The position numbers and the translations under genes are program-made. The notes below the pieces were generated by a model that worked only from the letters and a program-made list of their open reading frames with translations, did no database searches and had not been told where the DNA came from. Shown here one piece after another: positions 52,780 to 58,762 of a DNA stretch of 58,762 nt. Source of the stretch: Glaciecola sp. UBA983 (GTDB lineage Bacteria; Pseudomonadota; Gammaproteobacteria; Enterobacterales; Alteromonadaceae); NCBI GenBank assembly GCA_002292215.1, contig DBBN01000090.1, positions 1 through 58,762 on the forward strand, in the 5' to 3' direction. Within the stretch, counting starts at the first letter, position 1. Every line of letters begins with the position of its first letter.

Positions 52780-55674
52780 ATGAATCAACTCACTGTGAAA
52801 GCACTCTTGCCCCTGTTCTTACTTAGCACGACCGTGTTGACTGCACAGGCGCACACTGAACAAGATACCTTATGGCATATCCATACAGCTAACAAAGCAA
52901 CAAACACAGTGAGTAGCCAGCATTTCACATTAGATGAGTCACGTTTAGCACAAGATCTAACCCAAGCCCAATATGCACAGGTTCAAGTTCCGGGTCCTGA
53001 TGGGGTTATGCATACTTTTCGTTTGAGCGATGCAGGGATCATGCCTGCTAAATTAGCCGCTAAGTTTCCAAATATACGCGCCTTTACCGGTATTAACATC
53101 ACTGATCCTAGTCTTACCGGTCGCTTTAACTTTTCGTCCAAAGGCATGAGTGCCATGTTTGATGCACCATTAGATAATGATCTTGAACGGATCTTTATTG
53201 ATCCCATCATGGACACCGACAATGAATACCGTAGCTACAAAGTTACGCCAGAAGCACAACAACTAGCCCAACAACGTTTTACTAAATATGCGCCAAAAGT
53301 AATGGATGTTAACCGCGTATTTGAACCGTCTGTTCGAGCGCAAAAAACCGGACAACCGAACACGACCCAAGATCGTATTACATACCGTCTTGCGATGACT
53401 GCGACCGGAGAGTATACCCAATATCATGGCGGAACAGTTGCAGATGCAATGGCTGAAATCGTGATTATGGTCAATCGCTTGAATGACATTTTCGAAGTCG
53501 AACTTGGCGTTACATTGCAATTAGTCGATGATAACGATCAGTTGATTTTTACCAATGCGGCCACCGACCCTTTTAACAATGATTCACAAGATGGCGACCT
53601 GAATCAAACGGTGACAGATAACCGTATAGGTAGTGCCAATTATGATATTGGCCATATCGTCAATACCAATGGCGGTGGTCTTGCAGTACTAGGTGCATTA
53701 TGTTGGGATGGGTACAAAGCTGATGGTATTACGGGTAGCGGCTCGCCGACCAACGATGCCTTTTGGGTGGACTTTGTTGCCCATGAACTCGGCCATCAAT
53801 TTGGTGCTAACCACACATTTAACGCCACTACCGGTAGTTGTGGTGGTGGTAACCGAGAAAGCGAGGCTGCATATGAAGTCGGTGCAGGTACAACTATCAT
53901 GTCGTACGCTGGGATTTGTGGAGAACAAAATATCACTGGGCAAGTAGATGATTATTACCATGTTCATTCTTTAAATGAAATGGCAGCCGAAATTGAATTT
54001 GCGCGCCAAAACACCCCCAATTGCGGGATCAGAATTGCGTCTCAGAACACCCATCCTCAAGCGAATGCAGGGAATGATTATATTATCCCTGCAAATACCC
54101 CCTTTATCCTGACGGGTGAAGCAACAGATGCAAACACTACCGACACATTAACCTATTCTTGGGAGCAGTATGATTTAGGCACTGCAACAAGCAGTAAATT
54201 AGATGATGAAACCGATAATGGCGATGGCCCGTTGTTTCGTTCTTTGAGTCCAAGTAATGGACCACAACGTTATTTTCCGAAAAAAATCAGTGCGCTGCAA
54301 CGTTTAACTAGCAATGGAGAAACATTGCCAACGACCAACCGAGACCTAAATTTTCAGTTTACCGTTCGCGATAATCAAGGCGGGAGTGCATCTGACCAAA
54401 TGCAGCTAACCGTCATTGATACTGGCACTGCATTTGAAGTGACGTCTCCAGCTCGTAATGATGTTTATACATCAAATCCGATTACCGTAGCATGGACTGT
54501 TGCAGGCACTGATCAAGCACCGATTAATTGCACGACGGTTGATATTGAATTATCGAATAACACCGGTGGAACTTATCCGCTAAGGCTTGCAGCGAACGTC
54601 CCTAATAATGGCAGTGCATTGGTTAATTTACCAAACACCGATGGTGAGCAACGTTTCCAAAATATTCGCGTAGTATGCAGTAACAATATCTTTTATAGTC
54701 CTTCGGAAGGTGTGTTTTCGTCGAATATCACAGCACCACCAGCAGTCATTGTCACAGGACAAAACACTTTATCTGTAGCTGAAGACACTTCGTTAACACT
54801 GGTAATTAACAACTTTACCTTTAGTGAAACTCCTGAACTCATCACAGTTCAACCCGGTGAAAATTACGCTATCGCAAATAATACCATTACCCCTGCGAGT
54901 AATTTCACCGGCCCTTTGGCGGTCAATATAGTCGCAACATTAAATGGACAAACCAGCAACGTATTTATTGCTAACGTGACAGTCACACCGGTGAACGACG
55001 CCCCCATTGCCAACGAAGATGTCGCTATCATCATGCAAAACTCCACAGATAATGTCATTGCTGTGTTGAATAATGACACGGATGTAGATACAAATGACAT
55101 CCTTACCGTTGTTAGCACCCAGCTATCCGCTGAAGGTACGGCGACGATTGTGCCAACAGGAATTAGCTACACACCTGCTGTTGGCTTTTTGGGTACCGAA
55201 ACAATCAATTACACGATCAGTGATGGTACAGCACAAGCTTCAACAACCTTGACGATCACAGTAGAAGAGCCTGCGCCAAATTTACCGCCGGTTACCACCG
55301 CCGACACTGCAACAACCACAACAGGCACCACCATTAATGTGTTGGTATTAGCCAATGATACCGACACTGAAGGAGATACATTGACGCTCTCTTCGGCAGT
55401 CACCAATGGTTCAGGTGCTGTTAGCGTGGTAGGAAACAACGTACGTTATGTTAGTGCGGCTAATTTTACTGGTAACGAGGTGATTACCTATACTATTAGC
55501 GATGGATCTAACACTGCAACTGGCACCCTGACAGTGACAGTTAACGCAGCGCCAACCCAGGCACCTACTCCACCATCAACTGGTGGAAGTTCTGGTGGTA
55601 GCATGAGCTTTTTTGCATTATTATCGCTGCTGATCATCGCCACGCGTCGTGGTTTACGTTTACAACAAGGATAA
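52780..55674 (+). CDS. Secreted reprolysin-like zinc metalloprotease with GlyGly-CTERM anchor
   Basis: 964 residues. A signal peptide ends near TAQA, then a propeptide-like region. The M12-type catalytic domain (about 200-420) has the full zinc motif HELGHQFGANH near residue 334 and a Met-turn in TTIMSYAG. PKD/Ig-like and cadherin-like repeats follow (about 430-920), including repeats with ITYTISDG. The end (about 940-964) has SGGSSGGSMSFF, a hydrophobic helix and Arg residues: a GlyGly-CTERM signal cut by a rhombosortase. It probably digests extracellular proteins. Confidence 0.9.
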   Translation: MNQLTVKALLPLFLLSTTVLTAQAHTEQDTLWHIHTANKATNTVSSQHFTLDESRLAQDLTQAQYAQVQVPGPDGVMHTFRLSDAGIMPAKLAAKFPNIRAFTGINITDPSLTGRFNFSSKGMSAMFDAPLDNDLERIFIDPIMDTDNEYRSYKVTPEAQQLAQQRFTKYAPKVMDVNRVFEPSVRAQKTGQPNTTQDRITYRLAMTATGEYTQYHGGTVADAMAEIVIMVNRLNDIFEVELGVTLQLVDDNDQLIFTNAATDPFNNDSQDGDLNQTVTDNRIGSANYDIGHIVNTNGGGLAVLGALCWDGYKADGITGSGSPTNDAFWVDFVAHELGHQFGANHTFNATTGSCGGGNRESEAAYEVGAGTTIMSYAGICGEQNITGQVDDYYHVHSLNEMAAEIEFARQNTPNCGIRIASQNTHPQANAGNDYIIPANTPFILTGEATDANTTDTLTYSWEQYDLGTATSSKLDDETDNGDGPLFRSLSPSNGPQRYFPKKISALQRLTSNGETLPTTNRDLNFQFTVRDNQGGSASDQMQLTVIDTGTAFEVTSPARNDVYTSNPITVAWTVAGTDQAPINCTTVDIELSNNTGGTYPLRLAANVPNNGSALVNLPNTDGEQRFQNIRVVCSNNIFYSPSEGVFSSNITAPPAVIVTGQNTLSVAEDTSLTLVINNFTFSETPELITVQPGENYAIANNTITPASNFTGPLAVNIVATLNGQTSNVFIANVTVTPVNDAPIANEDVAIIMQNSTDNVIAVLNNDTDVDTNDILTVVSTQLSAEGTATIVPTGISYTPAVGFLGTETINYTISDGTAQASTTLTITVEEPAPNLPPVTTADTATTTTGTTINVLVLANDTDTEGDTLTLSSAVTNGSGAVSVVGNNVRYVSAANFTGNEVITYTISDGSNTATGTLTVTVNAAPTQAPTPPSTGGSSGGSMSFFALLSLLIIATRRGLRLQQG

Positions 55675-55679
55675 TAAGT

Positions 55680-56258
55680 ATGAAATTATACGGTTCGTAT
55701 ACCTCGCCTTATGTGCGCCGTTTACGCTTAATATTAATGGACGTCAAATATGACATGATTGATGCACCAACCTCATCAGCCGAGGGTCGAGCTATATTAC
55801 GCAAACTCAATCCGACGATGAAAATTCCAATGTTTGAAGATAATGGATTGGTATTATGTGATTCAACAGTCATTGCTCAATACTTACATGAAAAATTAGC
55901 GCGCCCGTATTTATCTATACCACAGCTCAATTTACTCAAAATCATTGATGGTATTACTGACTCTTATATTCAATTATTTTTGTTGGATAAATCGGGATTT
56001 GATACCACTGATGATAAAATGTATTTCAACTTGCAACATGAGCGCATTGAGCGTTCGTTTAAATACTTAGAAAATGTTGTGGCAGATAAACACATTTCTG
56101 CGACGGAATGGAACTATCTAAGTATCAGTTTATATACGTCTTTGGATTGGGTAAAAGTGCGTAAGCTGCATGATTTTTCTCATTTAGAGGCCATCCAATC
56201 ATTCTACACAGCGGTTTCACACCGAAAAGATGTCAAATCGACTGGTATTCCAGCCTGA
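55680..56258 (+). CDS. Glutathione S-transferase family protein
   Basis: 192 residues. The N-terminal thioredoxin-like domain (1-78) has LYGSYTSPYVRRLR and KIPMFEDNGLVLCDSTVIAQYL; the SNAIL-type region reads DST. A helical C-terminal domain follows. A Tyr/Ser in YTSPY could be the activating residue. It starts 5 nt after the protease gene. The substrate is unknown. Confidence 0.85.
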   Translation: MKLYGSYTSPYVRRLRLILMDVKYDMIDAPTSSAEGRAILRKLNPTMKIPMFEDNGLVLCDSTVIAQYLHEKLARPYLSIPQLNLLKIIDGITDSYIQLFLLDKSGFDTTDDKMYFNLQHERIERSFKYLENVVADKHISATEWNYLSISLYTSLDWVKVRKLHDFSHLEAIQSFYTAVSHRKDVKSTGIPA

Positions 56259-56288
56259 TCTAAGAATATTTCCTATATCTACTCAAAA

Positions 56289-56327
56289 TTGCACTTGCTA
56301 AAATAGCAATATCTTATTCAAGTGCAA
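56289..56327. promoter_or_regulatory. Inverted repeat overlapping the ribosome-binding site of the orphan gene
   Basis: ttgcacttg (56289-56297) and caagtgcaa (56319-56327) are perfect 9-bp arms. An inner gcta/tagc hairpin lies in the spacer. The right arm runs into the AAGAG that should be the RBS of the gene at 56337. It may be an operator or a hairpin that hides the RBS. Confidence 0.5.
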
Positions 56328-56336
56328 GAGTGATAT

Positions 56337-56963
56337 ATGAAACATCTATGTGCGTTGACACTACTTCTACTTAGTGTTGACACTATGGCAAATACTTCAC
56401 CGTTTTCTGCTGGGCAAATTCCAAATTTTCAACAATTGTTTGATAACACAGGAACCGTGCTCAACAACATCACCAACAAAACAGGCTCGTACTATGGCAC
56501 TCGCGTAAATGGTATGGATATACATGTTACTTTTGATTGCACTGTAGATAGTCGCAAGACATTCCCGATGGGGCTCCTCATTAATGCCGAGCAAAATCTT
56601 CAGTATCAAGCTAATTTTATGGAGCCAAATTTTGGTATCATTCAATTAGAATATGCGATTAATGATGAGAGCTTTCGCAGCATCGCCCATCAAGGTGCTA
56701 ATGATATGATGTCATCACAAGACCATCTATTAAAGCCTGATAGATTATCAAGGTTTAACTTACCATCTGGGCACAGCATATTGAATCAAGCCATGCGTGA
56801 TCGTGAGCAATATGTACAGAATAATCAGGCTGGGCATGATAGTCATAGTATAACTATCATGCTACCGGTTAGTGCAGATCAAGACAGTATTGCTGTAACG
56901 TTTAACCCGTTTCATATTAGCTGGTTAAATGCTTATACAACAACCTGTCAAAATGAAATATAG
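56337..56963 (+). CDS. Hypothetical exported protein
   Basis: 208 residues, not recognised. The signal peptide MKHLCALTLLLLSVDTMAN is clear. The mature part has two Cys (in TFDCTVD and TTCQNEI) that could form a disulfide, and several His (HQGANDMM, GHSIL, AGHDSHS) in its second half. It lies between the GST and a His-rich TonB-dependent receptor, converging on the latter. A 9-bp inverted repeat overlaps the start region. A role in metal handling is possible but not shown. Confidence 0.6.
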   Translation: MKHLCALTLLLLSVDTMANTSPFSAGQIPNFQQLFDNTGTVLNNITNKTGSYYGTRVNGMDIHVTFDCTVDSRKTFPMGLLINAEQNLQYQANFMEPNFGIIQLEYAINDESFRSIAHQGANDMMSSQDHLLKPDRLSRFNLPSGHSILNQAMRDREQYVQNNQAGHDSHSITIMLPVSADQDSIAVTFNPFHISWLNAYTTTCQNEI

Positions 56964-56971
56964 CGAAGCTA

Positions 56972-56991
56972 AGGAGAGTTAAAACTCTCCT
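56972..56991. terminator. Palindrome at the convergent ends of the orphan gene and TBDR
   Basis: aggagagtt (56972-56980) and aactctcct (56983-56991) pair perfectly around a 2-nt centre. It overlaps the receptor stop codon. It could terminate both genes, but no long T run follows. Confidence 0.5.
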
Positions 56992-58762
56992 CTTAATCCT
57001 AATACCACATTACGTCCTGGTAAAGGGGTCACATCCCTTAGAAATGACTGGTGAACATAAGCAAGTTCATCAGTCATATTTTCAATTTTCAGATACGCAA
57101 CCCAATCCCATTTTCCTTGTGACAAATACAAATTACTGTTTAGATCTAGCATGGTGTAACCTGGAGTTTGAGTCTCAAAAGAACTGATTTGATTTTGGTT
57201 AAATACACGTTTGACCGCGACACTCGCATCCCAGTTACTACCAGAATAAGTAATCGTAGAACTCACTCGCTTAGGTGGAATTCGCGCTAGATTTCCACCG
57301 TCTTGCAAACGACCACGGATCCAATCACCTTGTGCGGCTAGCTGCCACTGACTATTCAGCGCATAATTGACTTGTGCCTCAATCCCATATAACTCAACAT
57401 CTTGAGGAGTGAATAAGAACACCGGTGCCATTTCTTCATCCGCATGCGCTTGATCTGCAATGGGTTCATCAGCATGATCTTCATGACCGGCTTCGATGCT
57501 AATACCTAAATCATTTTCAAAATAGTAATTGTCGACGCGATTGTAAAACACATTTAATACCAAGCCTAAATCGCCAGAGAATTTACGGAAAGTAAAGTCT
57601 ATATTATTAGATGTTTCTAACTGTGCGTCTGTTTCACGCAATTCCAGTTCAGTTTCACCATCATGCTCATGTAATGCATACACGGCACCAATTTCATAGT
57701 TACCGGTACCAATGTGCAAGCCATTTGCCAACAACTCCGCTGAACTTGGTGCGCGCTGAGCTCGTGCTACAGAGACCCCAAGATTATAGCCTTCGGTAAA
57801 TTCCCATACTGCACCAAGAGAAATACTGGTAGGGGTAAACGTCTGGTCAAAATCAAATTCTTGTAAATGATCTGTATGGTCGTCTTCTGCACCTGCAATC
57901 TCTTCACCCACAATCTCATCATGATGCCCTTCGACAAAGATCTCAGGATCGAATTCAATATGATCAGACGTAACAGTGACGCGTTCAACGCGAGCACCAA
58001 ATTGAATTAACACATCACCAACATGTTTTTCTTCCATCAACGCTAAACCAAGCATCTTTGTAGATGACGCAGGCGTAAACGCTTCTGCACCAATCGCATC
58101 AAAATCAGAATTTTTGCTATGTAAACTAATACCGCCTTTCCAACCGGATGTAGGTTGATGCAGTAGCGTTATTTTTGCTTCGGAGGTTTTGTTATTAAAA
58201 CGCGTACCGACCATGCCGTCTTCTATTTCAGCATGGGTGTAATCGGTATAAGCTAGTTTGGTCGATATTTTACTAAAAAATTGGTCATCGAAATACAGAT
58301 CGCTGAGGAATTGTAACCTGTCTTGCTGCATATCACTATAAACAGAACCCCCGTCTGCAGCTTGGTCATCTGCATGATCTTCATCATGAGCATGTCCTGG
58401 GATACCGTACTGGCGGTCGCTATTTTCATATGACAAGCCGACAAAACCGTTATCTAATAAATAACTCGCCCCTAATGTAAATCCAGTGCCTTCATATTGA
58501 GTTTCTTCGATAACGTTTCGAGCTTTATATGCATCCGCATCTCGCCATACACCATCGGCATATAGCACAACATTACCTAAACCAAGCTGACCGGCACCTG
58601 AGACATTTTTGCCAGAGTTAACCGAGCCATTAGACACTAATACGCGTGCTTTTGAATCGCTGTTTTGAGGAATACGCTCATCAACGACGTTAACGACACC
58701 ACCAATCGCACCGCTACCATAAAATAACGTAGCAGGCCCGCGCAACACTTCGATTTGTTGAG
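56979..58762 (-). CDS. TonB-dependent receptor, His-rich (ZnuD-like), 5' end outside window
   Basis: The reading frame runs off the right edge: codons before the internal GTG at 58748 read QQIEV, continuing into LRGPATLFYGSGAIGGVVNVVDERI, the end of the plug domain. The gene is therefore 5'-partial and begins beyond the window. The barrel has three His/Asp-rich extracellular-type loops, HAHDEDHADDQA, EDDHTDHLQ and EDHADEPIADQAHADEE. Such loops are typical of ZnuD-type zinc receptors. It ends in VVLGLRGEF with a terminal Phe, as outer-membrane barrels do. It is convergent with the orphan exported gene. Confidence 0.9.
   Translation of the reverse strand, partial: QQIEVLRGPATLFYGSGAIGGVVNVVDERIPQNSDSKARVLVSNGSVNSGKNVSGAGQLGLGNVVLYADGVWRDADAYKARNVIEETQYEGTGFTLGASYLLDNGFVGLSYENSDRQYGIPGHAHDEDHADDQAADGGSVYSDMQQDRLQFLSDLYFDDQFFSKISTKLAYTDYTHAEIEDGMVGTRFNNKTSEAKITLLHQPTSGWKGGISLHSKNSDFDAIGAEAFTPASSTKMLGLALMEEKHVGDVLIQFGARVERVTVTSDHIEFDPEIFVEGHHDEIVGEEIAGAEDDHTDHLQEFDFDQTFTPTSISLGAVWEFTEGYNLGVSVARAQRAPSSAELLANGLHIGTGNYEIGAVYALHEHDGETELELRETDAQLETSNNIDFTFRKFSGDLGLVLNVFYNRVDNYYFENDLGISIEAGHEDHADEPIADQAHADEEMAPVFLFTPQDVELYGIEAQVNYALNSQWQLAAQGDWIRGRLQDGGNLARIPPKRVSSTITYSGSNWDASVAVKRVFNQNQISSFETQTPGYTMLDLNSNLYLSQGKWDWVAYLKIENMTDELAYVHQSFLRDVTPLPGRNVVLGLRGEF

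Overview
The window looks like chromosome from a gammaproteobacterium, most likely a marine, Alteromonadales-like heterotroph. The clues are a YebG homologue under LexA-type operators, a UmuDC pair, a GlyGly-CTERM protease, two TonB-dependent receptors, a complete S10 ribosomal-protein operon and an AT-leaning base composition. The genus is not claimed. About 58 protein genes are supported. No tRNA, rRNA, CRISPR array or complete insertion sequence was found.

Layout. (1) About 1-19 kb is a polyhydroxyalkanoate (PHA) locus: phaC (cut by the left edge), the three-gene transhydrogenase operon pntAA-pntAB-pntB, phaR, two phasin genes, phaZ and phaB. It covers polymer synthesis, NADPH supply, regulation, granule coating and polymer breakdown. 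A LysR regulator, a TonB-dependent receptor, a membrane-anchored PpiC-type foldase, a HupE/UreJ-type membrane protein and two DUF3604 (PHP-like) exported hydrolases sit inside this locus at 5.2-14.2 kb. This uncharacterised uptake-and-hydrolysis module is the best candidate here for an undescribed system. (2) About 19-24 kb holds housekeeping genes: thpR, purU, a lipoprotein M3 peptidase and a deiodinase-like flavoprotein. (3) About 23.8-29.5 kb on the minus strand is a tight run of formamidase-like hydrolase, kynureninase, MFS transporter, waaA and an SDR. (4) About 30.3-35.6 kb is a TakP-like TRAP transporter divergent from a Cache histidine kinase and NarL-type regulator. (5) About 35.6-37.8 kb is an XRE/ImmA-like regulator divergent from a small protein that looks like the insertion domain of malate synthase G on its own. 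The promoter region between them has a near-perfect CRP site.

(6) About 38-43.2 kb is the S10 operon (rpsJ to rpsQ) with its leader and a stringent-type promoter. Neither the str genes upstream nor the spc genes downstream are present, so it stands alone. (7) About 43.4-45.6 kb is a GAF-PilB/GspE ATPase that seems to start at an ATT codon. (8) About 45.6-49.8 kb has a HAD phosphatase and an SOS block: umuDC and yebG diverge from two LexA boxes, followed by a muramidase and holin pair. (9) About 49.9-58.8 kb holds gloA, a YbaK-like deacylase, an ABC exporter with a His-rich extracytoplasmic region, a GlyGly-CTERM metalloprotease, a GST, an orphan exported protein and a His-rich TonB-dependent receptor (ZnuD-like) cut by the right edge. 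This end suggests zinc handling.

Regulation that can be read directly includes a promoter flanked by two near-palindromic TGC-rich sites before the first phasin gene (proposed PhaR operators), paired LexA boxes, a CRP box, a GC-rich discriminator on the S10 promoter, an intrinsic terminator between dctP and dctQ, and a palindrome formed by the convergent ends of the two DUF3604 paralogues.
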